This document shows positions 1 to 8,944 of a stretch of DNA of 64,000 nt, in pieces. The DNA lies in contig CAYPHY010000004.1 of assembly GCA_964410625.1 (NCBI GenBank), positions 186,001-250,000 on the forward strand. The letters run 5' to 3'. How positions within the stretch are numbered: the stretch's first letter is position 1; each line of letters opens with the position of its first letter. Source of the DNA: CAYPHY01 sp964410625. GTDB taxonomy: Bacteria > Chloroflexota > Anaerolineae > Promineifilales > Promineifilaceae. The notes under the pieces are model-generated. The model saw only the letters and a list, made by a program, of their open reading frames with translations. It was not told the DNA's origin and made no database searches. Position numbers and translations under genes: made by a program.

Positions 1-549
1 ACCTTGCCAAATACGGTTATCTTCGAGTTTGATCTCGATACCGATCCAGACACACCCGGTCCAGAGTACGCGGTCGTCAATGCCGATCTGAACTTCCTTG
101 CTCAAGGGACGATTGACGACGGCCGTAATGTCACCTGGGTGATCGATACCCAAACCGGCGAGGCCACCGCCTTCTTCTTCACCCAACACGCTACCAATAG
201 CGCCAATACCTTGCTCCTCTTCTGCGGCGAACAAATCGGCATGAACGCCGAAGACTTCTTCACCACCTCGTTTGGTGTTGATGCCTTTGCCATTGACATC
301 TACTATGGCGGCCCAGGAGACCAGCTATCGGGGATGAACGTCGTCCCGTTGGGTGAGCGTTATCTGACCGGCTTCGACAATGGCGACGTCCTCACCACCT
401 TGCTGCCGCCACGCTCCGGTAAGCGTGGTGTGTTTGTGGTGGATTTCGGCGAGCAATTGAACGAAACCGAGGTGGGTATCCTTAGCCTCACTGGGCCGGG
501 TGCTCCCGAAGGCAACGAAGCACAAGTGCTCATTCTACAAGAGCCATAA
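1..549 (+). CDS. Secreted subtilase-family protein, C-terminal fragment (5' end outside window)
   Basis: The reading frame is open from the first base, so the TTG at position 4 is probably an internal codon and the gene starts upstream of the window. The visible 182 residues align throughout with the last ~175 residues of the S8 peptidase at 1417-4590, sharing blocks such as NSANT..FCG.QIGMNAED and YYGGPGD...GMN.VPLGER. The fragment is therefore the C-terminal accessory domain of a paralogue lying in tandem. No catalytic residue is visible here, so whether the complete protein is a protease is inferred from the neighbour. A hairpin terminator follows at 677-715. Confidence 0.8.
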   Translation, partial: TLPNTVIFEFDLDTDPDTPGPEYAVVNADLNFLAQGTIDDGRNVTWVIDTQTGEATAFFFTQHATNSANTLLLFCGEQIGMNAEDFFTTSFGVDAFAIDIYYGGPGDQLSGMNVVPLGERYLTGFDNGDVLTTLLPPRSGKRGVFVVDFGEQLNETEVGILSLTGPGAPEGNEAQVLILQEP

Positions 550-676
550 GGCATGGGCTATATGGGCTATAGAACGCTAGGCTATAGCGCATGGCCAAGA
601 CTCTATGGCTAAGAAAAGCAGCGGCCGACTCTTGCCTGTTCAAGTAGCACAAACCGTCTGAGCATCACATTCAATG

Positions 677-715
677 AACGCCATGCTCTCATCAGAGTAT
701 GGCGTTTTTTCTTTC
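677..715 (+). terminator. Rho-independent terminator
   Basis: A 13-base stem (677-689 with 694-706, one mismatch) closes a four-base loop and is followed by a T-rich tract (TTTTTTC). It lies 128 bases past the stop codon of the upstream partial gene. Confidence 0.8.
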
Positions 716-1092
716 CTAGGTTTATTTCCCTGCTCTACAAAAACCAAAGTACTGATTATTTGCGTCATTTTACCTAATCGCTAAAATTAGCCTCTTTGAA
801 CGTGAAGATATCGTTAATTGTTCGTAAGTTTCATTGTAAGCTTAACTACATACACTGGTAGCGCAGAGGCTACTGGTGATTGTCTTTCCTGTATATTCAA
901 CTGTTATGTCTGCGTGCCAGCAGTACCAGCACGCTTCAGCTTATCTACCTAAATCATGAATAAACCTGGAGTGATCGCAACCTACCAACAACGATGTCAC
1001 TCACTCAAAGCAGGAATTTTACTTTCTGTTTACTTATAACGAACGAAGAGGATGAAAGAAAAACTCACCTTAGACCGTTCGTTATTTGTATT

Positions 1093-1136
1093 TTGTTAGA
1101 CAAAGTTGTCAGAACTTTGTCAGACAATTTTGTCAG
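1093..1136. promoter_or_regulatory. Phased TTGTYAG direct-repeat array, possible operator
   Basis: Four copies of TTGT(T/C)AG start at 1093, 1106, 1117 and 1130, that is every 11-13 bases, about one helical turn. Positions 1100-1107 and 1113-1120 also form an eight-base inverted repeat (ACAAAGTT/AACTTTGT). This arrangement fits a cooperative protein-binding site upstream of the protease gene at 1417, but no regulator is identified. Confidence 0.35.
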
Positions 1137-1416
1137 GCATCCCCTATCAAAGTGGATTTGCTCGCTGAACGCAGACCGCTTTGTTGACCATTGTAACTTG
1201 CTTACATGGGGAGTCAGCCAATTGGCAAGTCTGATAGCGGCCGTCAGTCTATCCCAAGACCACTATCTATTGGACAGCGATGGAACCGGTATCAGAAAGG
1301 AGAGCGTAACTGGATAAAGGTAAAATATGTTCACCCCCTCACCCACACCTGGGCAACGTGCAAATCCCGTATGCCCGTAAGTTATTGTTACAACTAACCC
1401 CTAGGAGGAACAAGCT

Positions 1417-4400
1417 TTGTTCAAGAAAACTGTAAAACGCACGACTCGATTGATGCTGATCGTCGGCCTGCTTCTCGTCAGCGTAGCGGCTACGTTGGCG
1501 CAAGGTGTAGACCGGCCATCCATGCAACGTGCCGACCGCGCCAGCGTGGATCGGCCGTTGCCAGCAGCACTCGGCGAATTAAAACTCGATCAGCCATTGA
1601 CCGCTGATGGCAACGCGCTAATGAACGGACTCAACGCTTCGTTGGTTGGCGCAACCGGTACACAGCGCGTCGTCGTCCGCCTGAACCAGCCGTCACTTGC
1701 CGCCGCTAGCGTCGAAGGCATGGAACCCAGCGCCAGAGCCACCACACGCCAGGCGATCAGGATGCAACAGGATATGGTCGTTGCCAACGCCCGCAGCCTC
1801 GACAGTGGCGTTCGTGTGTTGGGCAAGGTTGACATGGTGATGAATGCCGTCATGCTTGAGGTAGACGGCGCGGCCTTGGAAGCACTGGCTGCCAACCCTG
1901 ACGTTGTCTCCATCAATCCGGTCGTAGACTACCAGATGGACCTCAGCGAAACCGTCCCCTATATTGGTGCGGCCGAGATTCAACAAGTTGATGGCTATGA
2001 TGGTTCCGGCGTGAAGGTAGCTGTTTTGGACAGCGGTATAGATTATACCCACGAGGCGCTCGGCGGTTCCGGAGATCCGGCCGACTATGCCGCTAATGAT
2101 CCCACGGTCATTGAACCAGGCACCTTCCCAACTGCGAAGGTCGTCGGCGGCTATGACTTCGTCGGCGGCGTATGGCCCAATGGTCCAGAAGCACCCGATC
2201 CCGATCCACTGGATGATGGCCCGGCGGCCGGTCATGGCACGAGCGTTGGACACATCATCGGTGGTGTCGGCGGCGTGGCTCCTGGCGTTGATCTGTATGC
2301 CGTGAAGGTCTGCTCCTCGGTCAGCACCTCCTGCTCCGGCGTCGCCATCCTCAACGGCCTGAACTGGGCGCTTGACCCCAATGGTGATGGGGACACCAGC
2401 GACCGGGTGGACATCGTCAACATGTCTTTGGGTGCCAACATGGGCAACCCAGTCGTGGACGATACCTCCTTCGCTGTTGAGCAACTGTCTGCAGCCGGTA
2501 TCCTGGTTGTCAACTCCGCCGGTAACGGCTCCGACATCCCCTACATTCATGGCACGGCCGCCTCTTCACCCTCGGCGCTCTCCGTTGCCCAGACCAATGT
2601 TCCCTCGGCCGTCCAACCGATCATGGAAGTGACTGCCCCCGATGATGTTGCCGGGCAGTATCCGGCAGTTGAGCAGCCCTGGGCTGTACCGCTGGCAGAC
2701 GCGGGACGCGTTGAAGGTCCATTGCAATATGGCGATGGCGCTGGTGGCAACCTGGATGGCTGTGCGCCGTTTGCACCAGGATCGCTTGAAGGCAAGATCG
2801 TCCTTGTTGATCGTGGTGTTTGTAACTTCACCCTGAAGATCAAGACCATCAGTGATGCTGGCGGTGTGGCTGGTATCATTGGCCTGATCGCTCCTGGAGA
2901 TCCCTTCTCTGGTGGCGATGGTGGCGACCGCCCGATCAATATCCCCGGTTTCATGGTTAGCCAGGGCGTTGCCAATGCACTCCGTGCCGGTCTGCCGGAT
3001 ACCTACGTCGTCTTTGATCCGGCGAATGGTCTTCCCTTGATCGGCCATATGGTTGGCTCCTCATCTCGTGGCCCGAACATTGCCTTGAACCAGGTGAAGC
3101 CAGAAATTGGCGCGCCCGGCGCTTCGGTAGCGGCCGTTGCCGGTTCCGGCACAGGCACAACCCCGTTCGGCGGTACTTCCGGCGCTGCGCCGATGGTCAG
3201 CGGTTCGGCCGCCTTGCTCATGCAGGCGTATCCAGAGCGTAGCTGGTCTGAAATCAAGGCCGTCTTGGTCAACAACGGCGAGACCAACATCATGAACGAG
3301 CCAGCCTTCTTCGGCGGCGAGCTGGCCCCCATCACCCGTATCGGTGGTGGCGAGGTGCGGGTGGATGATGCTCTGCACTCCACCTTAGCAGCCTGGGAAA
3401 GAAACACCAATCTCCCGTCGCTCTCCTGGGGCTTCCATGATGTGAGCAATCACTTGACTCTGGTCAAGCGCGTCATCATCCGCAACTACTCTGGCCGCGA
3501 CATTGTGTTGAAGACCGTGCCTGAGTTCCGTTTCGACAATGACGCAAATGGCGCCGTTCGCATCTCCGCACCGTCGTACTTCATTGTGCCAGGCCATGGC
3601 TCCGTCGGTATTCCGGTGCACCTGTTCATTCGGCCGCGCCAGGATACTCCATTGCACAGTTGGGCGATGAACGCCGGTAGCGGTGGTGCCAACCCAGATG
3701 CGCTGACCTTCAATGAGTATGACGGCTACCTGCACTTCGTCGAAGCGGGTAACCCGTCGAACAGCATCCACCTGCCGTGGCAAGTCCTGCCGCGCGCCGC
3801 CGGTGATATCGAGATCGGCGCACAGCAGAACGGCTTCGACTGGGTCCGCAATCAGGGTGTCGGCCCAAGCTTCATTGACACCTACTCGTTGATCGGCACC
3901 AGCCCCAACGATGGTGTGGACCCGCAACCCGGACAACAGCAACTGCTGCCCGACCTGCGTTACGTCGGCGTCCAGACCTTCCCCGTTCCGGCCAACTTCT
4001 GTAGCGACGTGCCTTCCTTCGTGATGTCCTTCGCGGTCAACACCTGGGATCGCCAGACGCATCCGAACCCGACCAGCTTCTGGTTTGAACTGGATACCAA
4101 CCAGGATGGCACACCCGACTACGCTGTAATAAACCGTGACGTCACACTCACCAACGTGACCGACGGCCGCAACCTGACATGGGTGGTCGATCTAACAACA
4201 GGTGTAGCCGAAGCCTTCTTCTTCACCACTCACTACACCAACAGTGCCAACACCATACTGACCTTCTGTGGTGATCAGATTGGCATGAACGCCGAAGACA
4301 TGCTGGTGACGGAGATTGACATGACGGTCTATGCCGATGACTTCTACTATGGCGGGCCTGGCGACGTGATCGAAGGAATGAACATTGTGCCGTTGGGCGA

Positions 4401-4590
4401 ACGCTTCTTCACCATCTTCGAGAATGGTGATGTTCAGTTCACAGTTCTGCCGCCGAGATCGGACAAGCTGGGTTACTTCATCATTGACTTTGGTGACCAA
4501 CTCAACGACTCCGAAGTTGGCGTCATGGCGCTGTTCGGTCCCGGTGCACCGGCCGACAACGAAGTCGAAGTCGGTATCTTCGTACCCTAA
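1417..4590 (+). CDS. Secreted subtilisin-like serine protease (S8 family) with PA domain
   Basis: The 1057-residue protein has an N-terminal signal peptide (about residues 1-29), a propeptide-like region (about 80-175) and an S8 catalytic domain. The triad is visible as Asp205 in VAVLDSGID, His273 in GHGTS and Ser588 in GGTSGAAP. A PA (protease-associated) insert lies between His and Ser, around residues 410-530, with VLVDRGVCNF. This domain order resembles cell-envelope proteinases of the lactocepin group. The last ~175 residues are shared with the fragment at the window start. Translation begins at TTG 1417, chosen because AGGAGG sits at 1403-1408. The likely role is extracellular protein degradation; the substrate is unknown. 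Confidence 0.9.
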   Translation: MFKKTVKRTTRLMLIVGLLLVSVAATLAQGVDRPSMQRADRASVDRPLPAALGELKLDQPLTADGNALMNGLNASLVGATGTQRVVVRLNQPSLAAASVEGMEPSARATTRQAIRMQQDMVVANARSLDSGVRVLGKVDMVMNAVMLEVDGAALEALAANPDVVSINPVVDYQMDLSETVPYIGAAEIQQVDGYDGSGVKVAVLDSGIDYTHEALGGSGDPADYAANDPTVIEPGTFPTAKVVGGYDFVGGVWPNGPEAPDPDPLDDGPAAGHGTSVGHIIGGVGGVAPGVDLYAVKVCSSVSTSCSGVAILNGLNWALDPNGDGDTSDRVDIVNMSLGANMGNPVVDDTSFAVEQLSAAGILVVNSAGNGSDIPYIHGTAASSPSALSVAQTNVPSAVQPIMEVTAPDDVAGQYPAVEQPWAVPLADAGRVEGPLQYGDGAGGNLDGCAPFAPGSLEGKIVLVDRGVCNFTLKIKTISDAGGVAGIIGLIAPGDPFSGGDGGDRPINIPGFMVSQGVANALRAGLPDTYVVFDPANGLPLIGHMVGSSSRGPNIALNQVKPEIGAPGASVAAVAGSGTGTTPFGGTSGAAPMVSGSAALLMQAYPERSWSEIKAVLVNNGETNIMNEPAFFGGELAPITRIGGGEVRVDDALHSTLAAWERNTNLPSLSWGFHDVSNHLTLVKRVIIRNYSGRDIVLKTVPEFRFDNDANGAVRISAPSYFIVPGHGSVGIPVHLFIRPRQDTPLHSWAMNAGSGGANPDALTFNEYDGYLHFVEAGNPSNSIHLPWQVLPRAAGDIEIGAQQNGFDWVRNQGVGPSFIDTYSLIGTSPNDGVDPQPGQQQLLPDLRYVGVQTFPVPANFCSDVPSFVMSFAVNTWDRQTHPNPTSFWFELDTNQDGTPDYAVINRDVTLTNVTDGRNLTWVVDLTTGVAEAFFFTTHYTNSANTILTFCGDQIGMNAEDMLVTEIDMTVYADDFYYGGPGDVIEGMNIVPLGERFFTIFENGDVQFTVLPPRSDKLGYFIIDFGDQLNDSEVGVMALFGPGAPADNEVEVGIFVP

Positions 4591-4597
4591 CCTGGTA

Positions 4598-4661
4598 ATT
4601 AGTGGCTAGTGAATAGTGATTAGTGGAACTATCCACTAATCACTTGCCACTCTCCACTAAA
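4598..4661. repeat. Stop-proximal hairpin repeat, GAGTGG/AGTGATTAGTGG word family
   Basis: The left arm (4599-4627) is made of AGTGG, AGTGAAT and AGTGATT words; the right arm (4632-4660) is its imperfect reverse complement. It starts eight bases after the protease stop codon. Confidence 0.7.
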
Positions 4662-4750
4662 AAGAGGTAAGAAAATGCGTTAATATGCCGTCTATACGGT
4701 AGGGCAAGCGCATGAAGGTTTTTCTCCTTCTTCTTTCCTCCTCCTAACAA

Positions 4751-4790
4751 AAAGCGCCGCACTCGAATCGAGTGCGGCGCTTTGCTTTTT
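4751..4790. terminator. Strong bidirectional terminator between convergent genes
   Basis: A perfect 16-base inverted repeat (4751-4766 with 4768-4783, core GCGCCGCACTCGA) is flanked by an A-run on the left and T-rich sequence on the right. It separates the plus-strand protease from the minus-strand transporter gene. Confidence 0.9.
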
Positions 4791-4815
4791 TTGTAGCACG
4801 GGATGCCAACTCCTA

Positions 4816-5568
4816 TTACAAGTGTAGGTGACTCAGGAAAAGCCGGGTGCGCTCATCCTGCGGCCGTGTGAACAACTCCTCCGGCGGTGCGCTCTCCACA
4901 AAACGGCCGTCGTCCATGAACATGATCCGGTTGGCAAAGCGACGGGCAAAACTCATCTCATGGGTGACGGTGATCATTGTCATCCCTTCCTCAACCAGTT
5001 GCTGCATCACCGCCAATACCTCACCGATCAATTCCGGGTCGAGTGCGGACGTGGGTTCATCGAAGAGCATAACACGCGGCTCCATCGCCAATGCGCGAGC
5101 AATCGCCACCCGCTGTTGCTGGCCCCCAGACAGGCGCGACGGATGGACATCCCGTTTCTCCGCCAGCCCAACCTTCGCCAGGTTGTGCATTCCCAGCTCA
5201 ATCGCTTCCACCCGTTTCATCTTCTTCACAGTGATTGGGCCTTCAATCACATTTTCCAACGCGGTCATGTGACCAAACAGGTTGAAGGACTGAAAGACCA
5301 TTCCCGTCTTCAAGCGCAGGTCGTGTATCTGTTTGCGGTGTTCACGGCCGCTTCCCCCCGCCTCCACCACCAATCCATCCACTTCAACCGTGCCAAAGTC
5401 CGGTTGTTCCAGAAAGTTGAGACAACGCAGCAACGTGCTTTTGCCCGAACCGCTGCGGCCGATGATGCAGACCACTTCCGCCGGGGCCACTTCTAAGGAT
5501 ACATCCTTCAGCACATGGAGATTGTCAAAATATTTATCAAGATGGGAGACACGAACGATTGGGGTCAT
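4816..5568 (-). CDS. Polar amino-acid ABC transporter, ATP-binding protein (GlnQ/HisP type)
   Basis: The 250-residue protein matches the ABC ATPase family that energises uptake of polar amino acids. Walker A GRSGSGKST lies at about residues 37-45, the signature LSGGQQQRV at about 146-154, and Walker B VMLFDEP at about 166-172, followed by the switch histidine in ITVTHEM. It ends the operon started by the binding protein at 7422 and follows the permease by 15 bases. The substrate (for example glutamine, arginine or glutamate) cannot be decided from the sequence. Confidence 0.93.
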   Translation of the reverse strand: MTPIVRVSHLDKYFDNLHVLKDVSLEVAPAEVVCIIGRSGSGKSTLLRCLNFLEQPDFGTVEVDGLVVEAGGSGREHRKQIHDLRLKTGMVFQSFNLFGHMTALENVIEGPITVKKMKRVEAIELGMHNLAKVGLAEKRDVHPSRLSGGQQQRVAIARALAMEPRVMLFDEPTSALDPELIGEVLAVMQQLVEEGMTMITVTHEMSFARRFANRIMFMDDGRFVESAPPEELFTRPQDERTRLFLSHLHL

Positions 5569-5583
5569 AGATAGGATTTGAGC

Positions 5584-6471
5584 TTAATGATAGCCAGGAT
5601 GCACACCACGTTCACTACGTGCCAGACGCGCTTCAATCCGGTTTTGGACGGCGGAGAGGATGATGGTGATGATCCAGTAAAAGACGGCGGCGATCAGCAA
5701 CGCCTCCAGGTTACGAAATCTGCCGCGGCCGACCCGCTGCGCCCACCAAAGCGTCTCCCAAACAAAGCCGGTAGTCGCGATCAGCGACGTATCTTTTAAC
5801 ATGGCGATAAATTCATTGCCAATGGGGGGGATAGCCACGCGAAACGCCTGGGGCAGCACAATGCGGCGCAAGATTTGCCCCTGGGTCATACCAATGGCTA
5901 AGGCTGCCTCCCGCTGACCAACCCCCACCGATTGGATACCAGCCCGCATGATCTCCGTCATGTAAGCCCCATAATTCAGCCCCAACGCCAGCACGCCCGC
6001 CCATAGCCCTGTCAACACAATGCCGATCTGCGGCAATGCCAGAAAAAAGAACAATATTTGCAGATAAAGCGGCGTGCCGCGAATGAGTGAAATATAAAAC
6101 GTCGCCAGAGCATAGGCGGGGGGGAAATTAGAAAGCCGGCCCAACGCGCCAAGCAAAGCCAACAATGAGGCCAGCGAAATGGACAAAATCGCCAGCAGGA
6201 TGGTCATTGGCACACCCTGGGCGATCAGCGGTCCATAAGTGCGGATGAACTCCCCATCCAGATCGATTGTTCGGAACGTCACTCCCCCTAGCTCAAAGCG
6301 AATCCCGCTAAAGAGGAGGAGCAACAGAGCAAACAAGACCAGATAGGAGAACTGCACCCCCAGCCCAAAGCGCAAACGGCCGCGCCGCCGCCGTTCAAAG
6401 AGCAGTTCGCTCTGACTTTTCGGCCCGTTCTTACCCTGCCGCCGCACCGGATCAGCCGTCGCGCTCATCAA
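5584..6471 (-). CDS. Polar amino-acid ABC transporter, permease (HisM/GlnP type)
   Basis: This 295-residue membrane protein has a basic N-terminus and about five hydrophobic helices. The segment around PPIGNEFIAMLKDTSL matches the cytoplasmic EAA loop of His/Glu/Gln-type permeases, which contacts the ATPase. Only one permease is present, so a homodimer is likely. A hairpin repeat at 6483-6557 separates it from the upstream binding-protein gene, which could lower expression of permease and ATPase relative to the binding protein. Confidence 0.92.
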   Translation of the reverse strand: MMSATADPVRRQGKNGPKSQSELLFERRRRGRLRFGLGVQFSYLVLFALLLLLFSGIRFELGGVTFRTIDLDGEFIRTYGPLIAQGVPMTILLAILSISLASLLALLGALGRLSNFPPAYALATFYISLIRGTPLYLQILFFFLALPQIGIVLTGLWAGVLALGLNYGAYMTEIMRAGIQSVGVGQREAALAIGMTQGQILRRIVLPQAFRVAIPPIGNEFIAMLKDTSLIATTGFVWETLWWAQRVGRGRFRNLEALLIAAVFYWIITIILSAVQNRIEARLARSERGVHPGYH

Positions 6472-6482
6472 GCCTCCGCGTA

Positions 6483-6557
6483 TGAGTGACGAGTGGTGAG
6501 TGACGAGTGTCGAGAAATATCTTACTCATTACTCGCCACTCGCCACTAATCACTCTC
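6483..6557. repeat. Stop-proximal hairpin repeat, GAGTGACGAGTGG family
   Basis: The left half carries GAGTGAC/GAGTGGTGAGTGAC words and the right half their complements (ACTCATTACTCGCCACTCGCC). It abuts the stop codon of the binding-protein gene at 6556 and lies inside the transporter operon. Confidence 0.7.
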
Positions 6558-7422
6558 ACTGGCTCGGATCGGCCGTTAGGTCTTCGCCAAACCACTTCAT
6601 GGATAGATCGCGCAGCGTGCCATCCTCGTGCATTTCAGCGATAATTTCGCTAACCCGCTCCACCAGGGTCGCATTGGATAATTCGCCGCTTTTATCAAAA
6701 GCGACGGAGAGGTTTTCTGAAAAAACGGGGTCGCCCACCTTATGCACCGGCAGCCCACTGTCAATGGCCGCCTCAACGACTGTGTTAGAAGTTAAGAAAA
6801 CAGCGAACTCCTCGCGGCCCGCTTGGATTGCCTGGGGGCATTCGGCGTCTGTTGGCAAAGGAATCACGCTCACGTCTGTGGGGACCGGCGCAAACAAACT
6901 GGCTTCCGGCAACCCCAACGCCTCCATATCCCCATTCAACCACGTCTCATAAGTGGTGGAGAGCGCAACACATACGGCTTGCCCGCTCACATCATCGAGC
7001 GAATCAATGCCGGAAGCGTCGGAAGCGGCAAATTGCGCCGGGGTATAGTAATAGGCGGGTTCGGCAAAGTCGAGCACTTCCTGGCGGCCGGTGGTAACAG
7101 CCATCGACCCAACGCTCATATCCCATTGTCCCGCCCAACTTCCAGCAGTGATCGCGTCCCAATCGGGGGTCACAAATTCGACCTCAACGCCTAACCGGCG
7201 GCCGATCTCTCGCGCCACATCAATATCAAAGCCGACAAACTCGCCATTTTCATCCAGGAAGGATTGGGGTTCGTAGTTGGCATCGGTCGAAACACGGATC
7301 GCGCCACGCTCCTCAATCTGGCTCAACAAGTCATCACCGCCACCACCACCGGCCGTGCAGCCAGCCAGAGCAACGAGCAAGATAAATAAAATGGTCAACA
7401 GCGTTCGACGATTCATAAACAT
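6556..7422 (-). CDS. Amino-acid ABC transporter substrate-binding lipoprotein (SBP_bac_3)
   Basis: The 288-residue protein starts with a lipoprotein signal ending in the lipobox LAGC (Cys22) and a Gly-rich spacer, so it is probably anchored to the outer face of the membrane. The core follows the family-3 solute-binding fold: IRVSTDANYEPQSFLDENG near the start and FVGFDIDVAREIGRRLG, typical of binding proteins for polar amino acids. GGAGGAG eight bases before the ATG supports this start. It is the first gene of the operon with the permease and ATPase downstream. Confidence 0.93.
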   Translation of the reverse strand: MFMNRRTLLTILFILLVALAGCTAGGGGGDDLLSQIEERGAIRVSTDANYEPQSFLDENGEFVGFDIDVAREIGRRLGVEVEFVTPDWDAITAGSWAGQWDMSVGSMAVTTGRQEVLDFAEPAYYYTPAQFAASDASGIDSLDDVSGQAVCVALSTTYETWLNGDMEALGLPEASLFAPVPTDVSVIPLPTDAECPQAIQAGREEFAVFLTSNTVVEAAIDSGLPVHKVGDPVFSENLSVAFDKSGELSNATLVERVSEIIAEMHEDGTLRDLSMKWFGEDLTADPSQ

Positions 7423-7592
7423 TGCCTAATCTCCTCCAATTTTTATGCGGTTCGAGGTTTTTGTGGGTAAAACAAACAACTTTGAAAACTCTTCAACTAT
7501 TTCCCGCCGAACAATTATCCACCGACAGGTGTATAGTGCAAGTCGAGTGTGGCCGATAGCCCACAACTTGTATATGAACCCGATAAACAGGC

Positions 7593-7621
7593 TTGCCGCT
7601 CGCCACCTGATTGGATAAACT
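7593..7621 (+). promoter_or_regulatory. Candidate promoter for tRNA-Arg
   Basis: TTGCCG (7593-7598) and TAAACT (7616-7621) are 17 bases apart, and the -10 element ends 14 bases before the tRNA. The match to consensus is moderate. Confidence 0.4.
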
Positions 7622-7635
7622 TAAAGATGCCTCAA

Positions 7636-7707
7636 GCCCCTGTAGCTCAGAGGATAGAGCGCTGGCCTCCGAAGCCAGGTGCCCAGGTTCGAGTCCTGGC
7701 AGGGGCA
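7636..7707 (+). tRNA. tRNA-Arg (anticodon CCG)
   Basis: A full cloverleaf is readable: seven-base acceptor stem (GCCCCTG/CAGGGGC), D arm GCTC/GAGC, anticodon stem CTGGC/GCCAG around loop CTCCGAA, and T arm CCAGG/CCTGG with TTCGAGT. The discriminator base is A and CCA is not encoded. Confidence 0.97.
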
Positions 7708-7770
7708 TCCCTCTTGTTGCAAGCAATTCTCCACCGTGTAAAATCAGTCGGCGGCACTGAGAACAGTGCT

Positions 7771-7831
7771 TGACAGTCGGCAAAAGCTTAATCTGGCTAC
7801 TGCTTACTGTCAACTGCCTACTAATACACGG
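7771..7831. repeat. Partial hairpin repeat, AGTAGGCAGT family
   Basis: The segment holds the words CTACTGCTTACTGTCAACTG and CCTACT, nearly identical to 20690-20712. A short complementary arm (TGACAGT) lies at its left end. It precedes the zinc-ribbon gene rather than following a stop codon. Confidence 0.5.
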
Positions 7832-7844
7832 AGATAGCAAACGA

Positions 7845-8939
7845 ATGGCACGGGAGTCTCTTGGTTACGTCGAGCTAGAATGGACATGCCCCAGTTGCGG
7901 CCGTCGCAATCCCGGTCGCGCGAAGGTATGTGCTTACTGTGGCGCTCCCCAGCCAGAAGACGTTGCCTTTGAGCAGGCGGCCGAAGAAAAGCTGGTCAAA
8001 GATACCGGCACGCTAGAATCACTAAAAGCCGGGCCAGACATCCATTGCCCATTCTGTGGCACACGCAATGTAGCCACGGCCGTAACCTGCACTCGCTGTG
8101 GCGGCGACTTACGCGAAGGGACGCGCCGCGAAGCCGGGCAGGTATTAGGCGCACACCGTGACAAGCCCGCCCCTGATGTCATTTGCGAGCATTGTGGTAC
8201 AGCAAACGCAGCCACTCGCCGCATCTGTTCAAACTGTGGCGCGACCTTAAAGAAGGCAACCCCCTCGCCAGCCAAACCAACGCCCCTTGCGCCACGGCCG
8301 TCCCCTGCTGCAACCAGCCGGATGAGTCCCGCCATCCTGCTCGCTATTGGCATTGTCGCCGTTTTGCTGTGCGGGGCAATTGCCTTCTTTCTAACACGCA
8401 CCAATGAAGTCGTCGGCCGCGTGACCGATGTTGGCTGGGAACGGCAACAGGTCGTGCTAGGCTTTGCCCCCGCCAGCCACAGCGACTGGCAAGACCAGAT
8501 CCCGGCCGATGCCGAGGTCAACTCATGCAGCGAACGCCTGCGCGAACGCTCCCCAAACCCGCTCCCCGGCGCGGAACAAGTATGCGGCACTCCCTATACC
8601 ATTGACCAGGGTACAGGTTTTGGCGAAGTGGTGCGCGATTGTGAATACCTGCTCTATGATGACTATTGCGAATATACCATCATGGCCTTACAACCCGTTG
8701 ACGTCGTTACGCTGAGCGGCGACAACCTAAGCCCACAATGGCCCGTTGTGCAATTGCAGGAAGGGCAACAGATGGGCGAACGGGAAGAAAGGTATCAGAT
8801 TGTCTTCACTGTTGACGGCCGCGAATATACCTACGAGACCTCTAATCCCAATGAATTCGCCCAATTCACTCCCGGTGGGGAGTGGCGGCTGGAGATTAAT
8901 TCCTTTAACCGCGTGGTCGCGGCCGATCCCGCCCCCTAA
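7845..8939 (+). CDS. Membrane protein with three cytoplasmic zinc ribbons
   Basis: The 364-residue protein has three CxxC...CxxC zinc-ribbon modules in its first 130 residues (CPSCGRR...CAYCG, CPFCGTR...CTRCG, CEHCGTA...CSNCG). A Pro/Ala linker, one transmembrane helix (about residues 160-185, ending FFLTR) and a ~180-residue C-terminal domain follow. Such ribbons usually bind zinc and mediate protein contacts; the outer domain is not recognised. I chose the ATG at 7845 because GGAG lies 11 bases upstream and the frame before it consists of repeat DNA. It is followed after five bases by the VanY-type gene, suggesting an operon. Confidence 0.8.
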   Translation: MARESLGYVELEWTCPSCGRRNPGRAKVCAYCGAPQPEDVAFEQAAEEKLVKDTGTLESLKAGPDIHCPFCGTRNVATAVTCTRCGGDLREGTRREAGQVLGAHRDKPAPDVICEHCGTANAATRRICSNCGATLKKATPSPAKPTPLAPRPSPAATSRMSPAILLAIGIVAVLLCGAIAFFLTRTNEVVGRVTDVGWERQQVVLGFAPASHSDWQDQIPADAEVNSCSERLRERSPNPLPGAEQVCGTPYTIDQGTGFGEVVRDCEYLLYDDYCEYTIMALQPVDVVTLSGDNLSPQWPVVQLQEGQQMGEREERYQIVFTVDGREYTYETSNPNEFAQFTPGGEWRLEINSFNRVVAADPAP

Positions 8940-8944
8940 TCAAT

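Larger units (their letters stand above)
550..1416. other. Long intergenic region between the two subtilase paralogues
   Basis: These 867 bases hold no convincing gene. The first 70 bases carry degenerate repeats of GGCTATA-like words next to the preceding stop codon, then a terminator at 677-715. A weak sigma-70-like pair TTGCGT-16-TAAAAT lies at 760-787, and a phased TTGTCAG array at 1093-1136. An open frame at 994-1317 has no ribosome site and no recognisable similarity, so I do not call it. The last bases contain the strong Shine-Dalgarno sequence AGGAGG at 1403-1408 for the next gene. Confidence 0.6.

Noticed and set aside
994..1317. Open frame of 107 codons before the protease gene
   Set aside because: No ribosome site, unusual composition and no motif; it also runs through the phased TTGTCAG array, so it is probably regulatory DNA.
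1693..2550. Long open frame antisense to the S8 protease
   Set aside because: It is the reverse complement of well-conserved protease codons; long antisense frames are expected at this GC content.
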